Positions 46,828 through 55,607 of a stretch of 64,000 nucleotides of DNA are shown here, piece by piece. Each line of letters starts with the position of its first letter. Position 1 is the first letter of the stretch. A program made the position numbers and the translations under genes. The notes beneath the pieces were generated by a model. It ran no database searches. It worked only from the letters and a program-made list of their open reading frames with translations, and was not told the origin of the DNA. The DNA comes from Pseudomonas salomonii (lineage in GTDB: Bacteria; Pseudomonadota; Gammaproteobacteria; Pseudomonadales; Pseudomonadaceae), in assembly GCF_900107155.1 (NCBI RefSeq), contig NZ_FNOX01000008.1, forward strand, positions 80,480 to 144,479, written 5' to 3'.

Positions 46828-47418
46828 ATGGACCCGACACCTGAAACCAGCCCCGACGAAGTCGTCACCCTGGTCGTCAAACACCTGATCAAGGCCGGCC
46901 GTGAAGGCGATTACGAGGCCTGGCTGCGGCGCATTGTGCGCATCGCCGGTGAGCGCCCCGGCCACCTCGGTGTGGATGTGGTGCGCGGCAAGCAGGGTGG
47001 GCAGGCGCTGTTTACCTGCGTCTTGCGTTATCGCTCCACCGACGCGCTGCAACGCTGGCTCGACTCCCCCGAACGCCAGGCGCTGATCGCTGAAGCGGCG
47101 CCGATGCTGGCTGACGGCGACAAAACCGAAATCGGTGCCGCCAACGAGTTCTGGTTCGCGCCCCTGGCCGACAGCGCCGCGAAGCCGCCGCGCTGGAAGC
47201 AGGCCGTGGTCAGCCTGTGCGTGATCCTGCCGCAAACCCTGTTGTTGCCGTTTATCTGGGGCCCGATCCTGCGCTTGCACCCGTTCCTGTCCAACTATGT
47301 GGTCTCCACTTTTCTGGTGACGCTGACCATTGTGTTGCTGGTGGTGTACCTGCTGATGCCGGCCGCCACCCGCCTGTTCGCTCCCTGGCTTGAAGCCTCT
47401 GTAAAGGAAACCCTATGA
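46828..47418 (+). CDS. Antibiotic-biosynthesis-monooxygenase-like protein with membrane tail
   Basis: 196 aa from ATG 46828 with a G-rich RBS (AGGGGGGA). The N-terminal ABM ferredoxin-like fold (about 12-105; VTLVVKHLIKAGREGDYEAWLRRI, ERPGHLGVDVVRG) is followed by two transmembrane helices (about 124-145 and 153-178). The stop overlaps the next ATG (ATGA). Membrane-anchored ABM proteins of this form often accompany oxidative pathways; the reaction here is unknown. Confidence 0.82.
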   Translation: MDPTPETSPDEVVTLVVKHLIKAGREGDYEAWLRRIVRIAGERPGHLGVDVVRGKQGGQALFTCVLRYRSTDALQRWLDSPERQALIAEAAPMLADGDKTEIGAANEFWFAPLADSAAKPPRWKQAVVSLCVILPQTLLLPFIWGPILRLHPFLSNYVVSTFLVTLTIVLLVVYLLMPAATRLFAPWLEASVKETL

Positions 47419-49253
47419 ACGCCGATCTGATTCTGTTCAATGGCCAGTTCCACACCGTGGACCGTGAAAACCCACGGGCCACTGCGGTCGCAATCCACCA
47501 GGGCCGCTTTGTCGCGGTCGGCACCGACGGTGAGGCCATGGCCCTGCGCGGCAGCGGCACCCAGGTCATCGACCTCAAGGGCCGCACCGTGATCCCCGGC
47601 CTCAACGACTCGCACTTGCACCTGATCCGTGGCGGGCTGAACTACAACCTCGAGTTGCGCTGGGAAGGCGTGCCGTCTTTGGCCGATGCGTTGCGCATGC
47701 TCAAGGACCAGGCCGACCGCACACCGACGCCGCAATGGGTGCGCGTGGTGGGTGGCTGGAACGAATTCCAGTTCGCCGAAAAGCGTATGCCGACCCTGGA
47801 AGAGCTGAACCAGGCCGCGCCGGATACGCCGGTGTTCGTGCTGCACCTGTATGACCGTGCCTTGCTCAACCGCGCCGCCCTGCGCGTGGCCGGTTACACC
47901 AAGGACACGCCGAACCCGCCGGGCGGCGAGATCGTGCGCGACAGCAACGGCAACCCTACCGGCATGCTGGTGGCGCGTCCCAACGCGATGATTTTGTATG
48001 CAACCCTGGCCAAGGGCCCGAAACTGCCGCTCGAATACCAGGTCAATTCGACCCGCCAGTTCATGCGTGAACTCAATCGCCTGGGCCTCACCAGCGCCAT
48101 CGACGCCGGCGGTGGTTTCCAGAACTACCCCGATGACTACGCGGTGATCGAGCAACTGGCCAAGGACCAACAGTTGACGGTGCGCATCGCCTATAACCTG
48201 TTCACGCAAAAGCCCAAGGAAGAGCTCAGCGACTTCAAGCACTGGACCGGCAGCGTCACCCTGCACCAGGGCGACGATTACCTGCGCCACAACGGCGCAG
48301 GCGAGATGCTGGTGTTTTCGGCGGCGGATTTCGAAGATTTCCTTGAGCCACGCCCCGACCTGCCGTTGACCATGGAGCAGGAACTGGAACCGGTGGTGCG
48401 CCATCTGGTTGAGCAGCGCTGGCCGTTCCGGCTGCACGCCACGTACGACGAATCCATCTCGCGCATGCTCGACGTGTTCGAGAAGGTCAACCGCGACATT
48501 CCGTTCAATGGTCTGCCGTGGTTCTTCGACCACGCCGAAACCATTACGCCGAAAAACATTGAGCGCGTCCGGGCCCTGGGCGGGGGTATCGCGATCCAGG
48601 ACCGCATGGCGTTCCAGGGCGAATATTTTGTTGAGCGCTACGGCGCCAAGGCCGCCGAAGCCACGCCGCCGATCAAGCGCATGCTGGCCGAAGGTGTGCC
48701 GGTCGGGGCGGGCACCGACGCCACGCGGGTTTCGAGCTACAACCCCTGGACTTCGCTGTACTGGATGGTCAGCGGCCGCACCGTCGGCGGCCTGGAACTG
48801 CACGCCGAAGGCTTGCCGCGCCTCACCGCGCTGGAATTGTTCACCCACGGCAGCGCCTGGTTCTCCTCGGAGCAGGGCAAGAAGGGCCAGATCAAGGTCG
48901 GCCAGTTGGCGGATGTGGCGGCACTCTCGGCGGACTTCTTCAGCGTGGATGAAGAAGCCATCAAATGGATCGAATCGGTCCTGACCGTGGTCGGCGGCAA
49001 GGTGGTGTACGGCGCCGGCGACTTCGAAGATTTCGCCCCGCCCCAAGTGCCGGTGCTGCCGGACTGGTCGCCGGTGGTCAAGGTGCCGGGGCACTGGCGC
49101 CCAGGTTCACCGGTGCAAGCCCAAGTGCACCACTGCAGCGGGCCGTGCGGCGTGCATGCCCACGGCCATGAAAAAGCGCGGCTTTCCAGCGTGCCGGTCA
49201 GCGATTTCCAGGGTTTCTGGGGCGCGTTTGGTTGCTCGTGCTTTGCCTTCTGA
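47415..49253 (+). CDS. Amidohydrolase, YtcJ family
   Basis: 612 aa. N-terminal beta domain, then the metal-site motif DSHLHL (about 64-69), and later His/Asp residues of the TIM barrel (FDHAETITPKN; GAGTDATR with the catalytic Asp). The C-terminal extension after about 540 holds an unusual Cys/His stretch (VHHCSGPCGVHAHGHEK, then GCSCF) that could bind an extra metal. Translationally coupled to the ABM-like gene. Substrate unknown. Confidence 0.88.
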   Translation: MNADLILFNGQFHTVDRENPRATAVAIHQGRFVAVGTDGEAMALRGSGTQVIDLKGRTVIPGLNDSHLHLIRGGLNYNLELRWEGVPSLADALRMLKDQADRTPTPQWVRVVGGWNEFQFAEKRMPTLEELNQAAPDTPVFVLHLYDRALLNRAALRVAGYTKDTPNPPGGEIVRDSNGNPTGMLVARPNAMILYATLAKGPKLPLEYQVNSTRQFMRELNRLGLTSAIDAGGGFQNYPDDYAVIEQLAKDQQLTVRIAYNLFTQKPKEELSDFKHWTGSVTLHQGDDYLRHNGAGEMLVFSAADFEDFLEPRPDLPLTMEQELEPVVRHLVEQRWPFRLHATYDESISRMLDVFEKVNRDIPFNGLPWFFDHAETITPKNIERVRALGGGIAIQDRMAFQGEYFVERYGAKAAEATPPIKRMLAEGVPVGAGTDATRVSSYNPWTSLYWMVSGRTVGGLELHAEGLPRLTALELFTHGSAWFSSEQGKKGQIKVGQLADVAALSADFFSVDEEAIKWIESVLTVVGGKVVYGAGDFEDFAPPQVPVLPDWSPVVKVPGHWRPGSPVQAQVHHCSGPCGVHAHGHEKARLSSVPVSDFQGFWGAFGCSCFAF

Positions 49254-49281
49254 TTTTAAAAACACCCAAAGGAGTTTACCC

Positions 49282-49899
49282 ATGACTTACAAGCGCTTGA
49301 ACAAAGATGACGCCGTTGTATTGCTGGTCGATCACCAGACCGGCCTGATTTCGCTGGTGCAAGACTTCTCTCCGAACGAGTTCAAGAACAACGTGTTGGC
49401 CCTGGCCGACGTGGCCAAGTTCTTCAACCTGCCGACCATCCTCACCACCAGTTTTGAAAGCGGCCCTAACGGTCCGTTGGTTCCGGAACTCAAGGCACTG
49501 TTCCCCGATGCGCCTTACATCGCCCGCCCTGGTCAGATCAATGCCTGGGACAACGAAGAGTTCGTCAAGGCTGTGAAGGCCACCGGCCGCAAGCAGATCA
49601 TCATTGCCGGCGTGGTAACGGATGTGTGCGTCGCGTTCCCGACCCTGTGCGCCCTCGCTGAAGGCTTCGAGGTGTTCGTGGTGACCGACGCCTCGGGCAC
49701 CTTCAACGAAACCGTGCAACAAGCCGCCTGGGCACGCATGACGGCCGCCGGCGCGCAACTGGTGAACTGGTTCTCTGTCGCCTGTGAACTGCAAGTTGAC
49801 TGGCGCAACGATATGGAAGGCCTGGCTAACCTGCTGTCGCCGCGCATTCCCAACTACCGTAACCTGATGAACAGCTACTCGGCGTTTACGGCCAAGTAA
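49282..49899 (+). CDS. Isochorismatase-family hydrolase (YcaC-like)
   Basis: 205 aa from ATG 49282, with AAAGGAG upstream. Catalytic Asp17 (LVDHQT) and nucleophile Cys116 (VVTDVCVAFP) are present; the third residue (Lys) is not pinpointed here. Last gene of the ABM-amidohydrolase-hydrolase operon, so it probably hydrolyses an amide or related product of the amidohydrolase. Confidence 0.9.
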   Translation: MTYKRLNKDDAVVLLVDHQTGLISLVQDFSPNEFKNNVLALADVAKFFNLPTILTTSFESGPNGPLVPELKALFPDAPYIARPGQINAWDNEEFVKAVKATGRKQIIIAGVVTDVCVAFPTLCALAEGFEVFVVTDASGTFNETVQQAAWARMTAAGAQLVNWFSVACELQVDWRNDMEGLANLLSPRIPNYRNLMNSYSAFTAK

Positions 49900-49929
49900 G
49901 CGGCGCTTGAAGGGGTGGATTAACCCTGT

Positions 49930-49950
49930 AGGAGGGGGCAAGCCCCTCCT
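49930..49950. terminator. Hairpin after the hydrolase operon
   Basis: AGGAGGGG/CCCCTCCT stem with a 5-nt loop, 31 bp after the stop. REP-like in sequence; TTTGATT follows, so termination is plausible but not strong. Confidence 0.5.
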
Positions 49951-49973
49951 GCATTTGATTGTGTCGTAGCGGC

Positions 49974-49994
49974 TGACAGGCTATAAACCTGTCA
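49974..49994 (+). promoter_or_regulatory. Inverted repeat upstream of the LysR gene
   Basis: TGACAGG-CTATAAA-CCTGTCA, a perfect 7-bp inverted repeat with AT-rich spacer, 22 bp before the LysR start. A likely autoregulatory LysR site. Confidence 0.45.
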
Positions 49995-50015
49995 ACTGTC
50001 CACCGAGAAGCGACA

Positions 50016-50897
50016 ATGAACCCCTTCGAAGACATGCGCCTGTTCTGCCAGGTCATGGAATCCGGCAGCTTCACCGCCGCGGCCGAGCAATTGGGCGTGT
50101 CCAAACAATTCGTCAGCCGCCGCCTGATCCAACTGGAAGACCGCCTGGGCGTGCGCCTGCTCAATCGCTCCACCCGTCGATTGGACGTCACACCGCTCGG
50201 CCAGAGCTACTACGAATCGGCCTTGCGCCTGCTCAGCGAAGTCGAGCAAGTAGAGCAGGGCATCGCCGGACAGAACAGCGAACCGCGTGGCACGATTCGG
50301 CTCAGCGCGCCGTTGTCGTTTGCCATGGCCCATTTGGGCTGCTTGCTGCCGCAGTTCCTGCAACGCCACCCGCAGGTGTCGGTGGAAGTCGATTTGAGTG
50401 ATCGCCCGGTGGACCTGATCGGCGAAGGCTACGACCTGGTCTTGCGCATCGGCACGCTGGAAGACTCGACCCTGATTGCCCGGCGCATCGCCAGCGTGCA
50501 GCGGGTGTATTGCGCCAGCCCTGATTACCTCGCCGCCCGGGGTACGCCGCTCAAGCCCGAAGACCTGGTTGATCATGACTGCCTGCCCTATGGCCATGGC
50601 CGCCAAGTGCAATGGCGCTTCAAAGGCAAGTTGCAGGCGCTCAATGTCAGTGGTCGCATGCGCGTGAACAATGGCGAGTTGCTGCGCGACACCGCAATCG
50701 CCGGGTTGGGCGTGACCTACCTGCCGACTTTTATTGTTGCCGAGGCGTTGAAAGACGGGCGCTTGGTGACCCTGCTGGACGACTTTGCTCCCGAAGCCTT
50801 GACGCTCTCGGCGGTCTATCCACAGCACCGGCAAAGTTCGCGGCCAGTGCAGGCGCTGGTGGAGTTTTTGCGCGACCGCCTGGCTAGCGGCTGCTGA
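50016..50897 (+). CDS. LysR-family regulator
   Basis: 293 aa. FEDMRLFCQVMESGSFTAAAEQLGVSKQFVSRRL is a classic N-terminal winged helix of the CrgA/YafC group. The effector domain follows from about 90. Followed by a REPIN and convergent with the hydroxyacid dehydrogenase gene. Target not evident. Confidence 0.92.
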   Translation: MNPFEDMRLFCQVMESGSFTAAAEQLGVSKQFVSRRLIQLEDRLGVRLLNRSTRRLDVTPLGQSYYESALRLLSEVEQVEQGIAGQNSEPRGTIRLSAPLSFAMAHLGCLLPQFLQRHPQVSVEVDLSDRPVDLIGEGYDLVLRIGTLEDSTLIARRIASVQRVYCASPDYLAARGTPLKPEDLVDHDCLPYGHGRQVQWRFKGKLQALNVSGRMRVNNGELLRDTAIAGLGVTYLPTFIVAEALKDGRLVTLLDDFAPEALTLSAVYPQHRQSSRPVQALVEFLRDRLASGC

Positions 50898-50928
50898 TTC
50901 ACACTCATCCCTGTGAAGACTGGCTTAT

Positions 50929-51014
50929 GTGGGAGCTGGCTTGCCTGCGATGCAGGCGCCTCGGTTGCTCAGGTGTACCGAGGTGATGCTATCGCAGGCA
51001 AGCCAGCTCCCACA
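50929..51014. repeat. REPIN-type palindrome
   Basis: GTGGGAGCTGGCTTGCCTGC is mirrored by GCAGGCAAGCCAGCTCCCAC. It nearly duplicates the copy at 10742-10845, including the CGCCTCGGT/ACCGAGGTGATG centre. Confidence 0.93.
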
Positions 51015-51019
51015 CATAT

Positions 51020-51967
51020 TCAAGGGGCGACAAGATTGGCCAACGTCGAACCCTGCACATACCGCAGCAGATTCGCCAGGAACGTATCGGCAATCTCCTC
51101 CTTGCTGTTGGTCGAAATCGCTGAGGTATGCGGCGACAACCGCACCCGCGCATGGCTGTACAACGGGTGCCCCGGCGGCAGTGGCTCAGGTTCCGTCACA
51201 TCCAGCGAGGCCAGGCCGATCTGACCGTTATCCAGGGCTTCCAGCAGGGCCTCCTGATCCAGCAAACCACCGCGTGCAATGTTGATCAGATGCAATCCCG
51301 GCTTGGCGCTGCCGAGCACATCACGGTCGACAATATGCCGCGTGGCCTCGGTGAGCGGCGCCGCCAGCACCAGGTGGTCGGCGCGGGCGAACAGGTCGTG
51401 GATGTCCTTGGCGGCCTCAACATGGTCCACCTCAAAGGGTGCCTGGCTCTGGCGCAGCGCAACCACGTTGATCCCCAAGGCCTGGGCTTTTTGCGCCAGG
51501 CTTTTGCCGATCGCACCAAAGCCGAGAATGCCCAATGTGCTGCCCTTGAGCGGGCGCAACGCGGTGAATGTCCACTGGGCATCCTTCACCCAAATAGCCG
51601 GCAAATGCTTGGCCGCCGCAAAGATCGCCGCCAGGGCGAACTCGGCAAGGTTATCGGCGGCGCTGCCCCGTGAGGTGGTCACCGGCGGGCCGCTGAACAG
51701 CCACTGCGGGTAGAAGTCGATGCCCGACGACACCAGATGCACCCACTGCGCGCCATACGGCCAGCCCGGCGGCGGGGTGTTGGGCGCGGTGTAGCCGCGC
51801 ACGTTGATCGGGCGCAGCAGCAGGATATTGGCCTGGGGCGGCAGGTCGCCGGGCACGCCGGCCGGCACGCCGATGACCTGGGCCTGGGGGTGGATCGAGG
51901 CAAGGCGTTCGCGCAATACCTGGTTGTAATCTTCGTCCAGCTGGCTGGCGATAATCACCTGACTCAT
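51020..51967 (-). CDS. D-isomer-specific 2-hydroxyacid dehydrogenase
   Basis: 315 aa. NAD-binding GFGAIGK near 149-155, the catalytic region INIARGGLLD (Arg) near 228, then DVTEPEPLPPGHPL (Glu) and SPHTSA (His), all intact. It would oxidise or reduce a 2-hydroxy/2-keto acid released from the organosulfur pathway upstream. Last gene of the putative six-gene operon, 13 bp after its neighbour. Confidence 0.9.
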   Translation of the reverse strand: MSQVIIASQLDEDYNQVLRERLASIHPQAQVIGVPAGVPGDLPPQANILLLRPINVRGYTAPNTPPPGWPYGAQWVHLVSSGIDFYPQWLFSGPPVTTSRGSAADNLAEFALAAIFAAAKHLPAIWVKDAQWTFTALRPLKGSTLGILGFGAIGKSLAQKAQALGINVVALRQSQAPFEVDHVEAAKDIHDLFARADHLVLAAPLTEATRHIVDRDVLGSAKPGLHLINIARGGLLDQEALLEALDNGQIGLASLDVTEPEPLPPGHPLYSHARVRLSPHTSAISTNSKEEIADTFLANLLRYVQGSTLANLVAP

Positions 51968-51980
51968 GAGCGTTCCTTAT

Positions 51981-53144
51981 TCATTGTTGCGCACGTTGCG
52001 CGAACACCGCTTTACCCACACCTTGCAGCACCGCGTCGTTCTGCGGCGTATGCACGCGGCTGCACAGCACGTCGCGGTAATGCCGTTGCAGCGGGCTATG
52101 GCGCGACAGACCAGGGTTGCCCGAGGCTTCGATGGCAAGCTCCACGGCGCGGATCGCATTGCCGGTCACCAGGTATTTAAGCTGCGCCGCATTGGCGGCT
52201 GGCGTGTGGCCCTGGGCGGCGGCATCGAGCAGGCTGCGGTTGGCGAACAGCAGGGTGTCGATATGGCCGACGGTTTCCTGAAAGCGCGGCAGGCTCGCCA
52301 GCGCGGCGCCGAGGTTGGACGGCGTGCGCTGCTCCAGCCAATTCACCAGCCAGTCCCGCGCAGCCTGGGCCACGGCGTCATACACCGACGACAGCAGCAC
52401 CGACATCCACAGGAACCCGTCGCCATCCAGCTCAGGCTGCGGTGCGCTCCAGGGGCTCACGCTGACGGCATGGTCCAGCGGCACCAGGACGTTATCGAGC
52501 ACCACTTCGTGGCTGCAGGTGGCGCGCATGCCCAGGTGGTCCCAGGTGTCGATGATGCTCACGCCGGGGCTGTTTTTCGGCACCAGCCAGGCGCCCACCA
52601 GCGGGTCGGCATCATCACTGCGCGCCCACACGCTGAACCAGCTCAGGCCGTGGCTGCCGGTGGAGTAAATCTTGCGGCCGCTGACGCGCCAGCCTTCGGC
52701 GGTGCGCACCGCCGTGGTTGCCGGCAGCCCGCCACGGGCCGGGGTGCCGAGGTCGGGTTCGACGCGCAGGGCGTTGATCAACGCACCGTTGCGCACGGCG
52801 TCTTCGGCGACCTGCACGCGCAGGTGCTGCGGCCAGGTTTTGCTGTCTTGCAGGCGTGTGTGTTGCAGGTACTGCATCACCAGAATCAACGCGGTAGACG
52901 GCTCGCCTTTGGCAATCGCGCTGATGGCCTTGCGCGCCTGCGGCAAACTTGCGCCACCACCACCCAGGGCCTTGGGCACGGTGAGGGCGACCAGGCCATG
53001 TTCATGCAGCAGCGTGAAGTTGGCGTGGGGGAAGGCGCCGCTTTCGTCATACCGGTGCGCGGTGCTGGCCAGCTCGGCGCTGAGGCGTTCGAGCAGGGCG
53101 TCGAATTGCGCGACTTCCACGGAGCGTAAAGACGGTTGAGTCAT
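51981..53144 (-). CDS. Acyl-CoA-dehydrogenase-like flavin monooxygenase (SfnB/DszC type)
   Basis: 387 aa from ATG 53144. Acyl-CoA dehydrogenase fold, with an N-terminal helical domain, the central segment GWRVSGRKIYSTGSHGLSWF, and WDHLGMRATCSHEVVLDNVLVP. The group near SfnB and DszC uses reduced flavin for oxygenation in sulfur scavenging rather than fatty-acid oxidation. The neighbouring FMN monooxygenase supports this. Confidence 0.83.
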   Translation of the reverse strand: MTQPSLRSVEVAQFDALLERLSAELASTAHRYDESGAFPHANFTLLHEHGLVALTVPKALGGGGASLPQARKAISAIAKGEPSTALILVMQYLQHTRLQDSKTWPQHLRVQVAEDAVRNGALINALRVEPDLGTPARGGLPATTAVRTAEGWRVSGRKIYSTGSHGLSWFSVWARSDDADPLVGAWLVPKNSPGVSIIDTWDHLGMRATCSHEVVLDNVLVPLDHAVSVSPWSAPQPELDGDGFLWMSVLLSSVYDAVAQAARDWLVNWLEQRTPSNLGAALASLPRFQETVGHIDTLLFANRSLLDAAAQGHTPAANAAQLKYLVTGNAIRAVELAIEASGNPGLSRHSPLQRHYRDVLCSRVHTPQNDAVLQGVGKAVFAQRAQQ

Positions 53145-53178
53145 AAGTCTGTACTCAGTCAAAAATGTGGGATCGTGT

Positions 53179-54519
53179 TTAAGCCCGTGCTTTCAGGGGT
53201 GCTTCAACTTCGCTGTACCGATTGGTCGGCACCTTAAGCCCCAGGTTGTCGCGCAAGGTCTGGCCGCTGTATTCGCTGCGAAACAGCCCGCGTTGTTGCA
53301 GCACCGGCACCACCAGTTCGGTGAAGTACTGCAAGCCATCCGGCAGTACCGAGTTGATGATGAAGCCGTCGCTGGCGCCGGATTCGAACCAGGTTTGAAT
53401 CGCATCGGCGACCTGCTCCGGGGTACCGACAAAATCGCGCTTGGGCCGCGAAAAGCGCAAGGCCACTTCGCGCAGGGTCAGGCCTTCGTCCCTGGCCAGT
53501 TGCTTGATACGGTCGGAACCGCCTTTCTGGCTGTTGCTGCCCAGGTCGCCAAGCTCCGGGAACGGTGCGTCCAGTGGGTATTGGCTGAAGTCGTGGTCGT
53601 TGAAAGGGCGGCCCAGCGCCACAATCGCATCTTCGACGGTGACCAGGTCCACGGCCTGCTGATAACGGCGTTCCACCTCGGCGGCATCGCGCCCGACAAT
53701 CGGGCGGATGCCCGGCAAAATCGACAGGCTCGCCGCATCACGGCCAAACCCCTTGGCGCGGCGTTTCAAGTCAGCCGAGTAAGCCTTGCCTTCTTCGAGC
53801 GTCTCGACATGCACAAAAATCGCATCGGAATGCTCGGCGGCGAAGTTGCGCCCATCTTCAGAGGTGCCCGCCTGAAAAATCACCGGCTGGCCCTGGCGTG
53901 AGCGGGCGATGTTCAGCGGGCCTTTGACCGAGAAAAACTCGCCCTTGTGGTTCAGCGCGTGCAGCTTGTCGGGGCTGAAAAATTCGCCGCTCTGCTTGTT
54001 ATAGGCAAAGGCGTCGTCTTCCCAGGAATCCCACAGGCCCTTGACCACGTTCAGGTGCTCCTTGGCGATGCGGTAGCGCACGGCGTGGGGCGGGTGCTCG
54101 GCTTTGCCGAAGTTGTCGGCGGTGCCGCTCAGCCACGAGGTGACCACGTTCCAGCCGGCGCGGCCGCCGCTGATATGGTCCAAAGAGGCGAACTGGCGCG
54201 CCACCTGGTAGGGCTCGGTGTAGCTGACGGTCACGGTGGCGACCAGGCCGATGTGAGTGGTCAACGCGGCGAGGGCCGAGAGAAGGGTCAGCGGCTCGAA
54301 ACGGTTGAGGTAGTGCGGGCTGGATTTGGCGTGAATGTGCAGGCTGTCGGCGATAAACACGAAGTCGAACTTGGCCGTTTCGGCCAGTTCGGTTTGTTGT
54401 TTATAGAAGCCAAAGTTCGTACTGGCATTCGGTTGCGCCTGCGGATGGCGCCATTCGCCCCAGCCGTGACCGACACCGTGGACCATAGCGCCCAGTTTCA
54501 GATGACGTGGCGTGCTCAT
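53179..54519 (-). CDS. FMN-dependent monooxygenase, NtaA/SnaA/DszA family
   Basis: 446 aa. Family segments FDFVFIADSLHI, LDHISGGRAGWNVVTSWLSG and QPVIFQAGTSEDGRNFAAEHSD. Same family as 28814-30133 but clearly diverged. Between a binding protein and the acyl-CoA-dehydrogenase-like gene, with gaps of 14 and 34 bp, so cotranscribed. A flavin reductase is not encoded nearby. Confidence 0.9.
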   Translation of the reverse strand: MSTPRHLKLGAMVHGVGHGWGEWRHPQAQPNASTNFGFYKQQTELAETAKFDFVFIADSLHIHAKSSPHYLNRFEPLTLLSALAALTTHIGLVATVTVSYTEPYQVARQFASLDHISGGRAGWNVVTSWLSGTADNFGKAEHPPHAVRYRIAKEHLNVVKGLWDSWEDDAFAYNKQSGEFFSPDKLHALNHKGEFFSVKGPLNIARSRQGQPVIFQAGTSEDGRNFAAEHSDAIFVHVETLEEGKAYSADLKRRAKGFGRDAASLSILPGIRPIVGRDAAEVERRYQQAVDLVTVEDAIVALGRPFNDHDFSQYPLDAPFPELGDLGSNSQKGGSDRIKQLARDEGLTLREVALRFSRPKRDFVGTPEQVADAIQTWFESGASDGFIINSVLPDGLQYFTELVVPVLQQRGLFRSEYSGQTLRDNLGLKVPTNRYSEVEAPLKARA

Positions 54520-54533
54520 AGGCGGCTCCTTGC

Positions 54534-55508
54534 TTAGCGCGATGCTTGGGAAGTGGGAAAACGTTCGGCGTTAAAGCTGGTGTCGAAACCCTGGGACACG
54601 TCGATGCGCTTGGGCAGCAAGCCTTCTTGCTGATAGGTGTCGGCGGTGGCTTGCAGGCCCTTGATTACGCTGTCGTCAATCACCACGGGGTTCAGTTGCG
54701 TGTCTTTGGCCACCTCCAGGTGCACCGCCAAGGGCAGGCCGGTAATTTTGGCCTGGGCAGCGGCGTATTCATCCGGGTGTGTGTTGGCCCAGGCGTAGGC
54801 ACGGTCGACGCGGGCCACGAAGTCATCCAGTTGCGGGCGTTTGTTGGCGATGGCCTGGCGGGTGGCGGCGAAATACAGGTGGTTGCTCAACAACTGCTTG
54901 CCGCTGACCAGGACCCGGGCGTGGCTCTGTGAGGTGACCACCGTGGTGTAGGGGTCCCATGTCGCCCAGGCATCGACGGTGCCGTTATCGAGTACCAGCC
55001 GGGATTCGGCGGGCAACAGAAAAATGAATTGCACATCCTTGCTCGTCAGGCCCGCGCTGGCCAAGGCCCGGATCGCCAGGTAGTGCCCGATGGAGCCGCG
55101 TCCGGTGACGATTTTCTTGCCCTTGAGGTCGGCGGCGGTCTTGATCGGCGAGTCCTTGGGCACCACCAGGGCGGTGGTGTTGCGCCCTTCGGCGTGGATG
55201 ATGCTGACCACCTTGAGCGCGGCCCCGGCGCCCAAGGCGAACACATACGGCGCGTCGCCGAGGGCGCCGATATCGACGGCACCGGCGTTCAGGGCTTCGC
55301 CCAGCGGCGAGGCGGAAGGGAACTCCGACCACTGGATTTGATAGGGGACGTTTTTGGTTTCGCCGGAGGCTTCCAGCAGCGCCTTGATCGTGGATTTTTG
55401 ATTGGCCACCCGCAGCGGTTGCAGGTCGGCGGCGTGTGCAGTGCTGATCAGGCCGAGGGCCAGGGCGCTGCTCAGGAGCAGGTGTTTGAAGGGCGTGCGA
55501 AAGACCAT
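54534..55508 (-). CDS. Aliphatic-sulfonate-type ABC substrate-binding protein
   Basis: 324 aa with signal peptide 1-26 (AHA cleavage). LRVANQKSTIKALLEASGETKNVPYQIQW then EALNAGAVDIGALGDAPYVFAL are typical of SsuA. Permease and ATPase are missing from this operon, so it must use another transporter, perhaps the one at 31331-33102. Confidence 0.9.
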   Translation of the reverse strand: MVFRTPFKHLLLSSALALGLISTAHAADLQPLRVANQKSTIKALLEASGETKNVPYQIQWSEFPSASPLGEALNAGAVDIGALGDAPYVFALGAGAALKVVSIIHAEGRNTTALVVPKDSPIKTAADLKGKKIVTGRGSIGHYLAIRALASAGLTSKDVQFIFLLPAESRLVLDNGTVDAWATWDPYTTVVTSQSHARVLVSGKQLLSNHLYFAATRQAIANKRPQLDDFVARVDRAYAWANTHPDEYAAAQAKITGLPLAVHLEVAKDTQLNPVVIDDSVIKGLQATADTYQQEGLLPKRIDVSQGFDTSFNAERFPTSQASR

Positions 55509-55574
55509 GATGGATAAATCCCAGGCAAAGTGAAAAAGTGTGGGTTACCTCCGCCTGGCAAGGGGTCGGTGCGG

Positions 55575-55595
55575 CCTGCCCCGGTGTGGGGCAGG
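55575..55595 (-). terminator. GC-rich hairpin between rhodanese and binding-protein genes
   Basis: CCTGCCCC/GGGGCAGG stem with 5-nt loop, 13 bp after the rhodanese stop. No T-run; it may act as a partial terminator or mRNA stabiliser within the operon. Confidence 0.45.
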
Positions 55596-55607
55596 CGTGA
55601 AGGTGGT

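Noticed and set aside
47295..49094. 599-codon minus-strand frame opposite the amidohydrolase
   Set aside because: Antisense shadow of a clear enzyme; its composition is the mirror of the coding strand.
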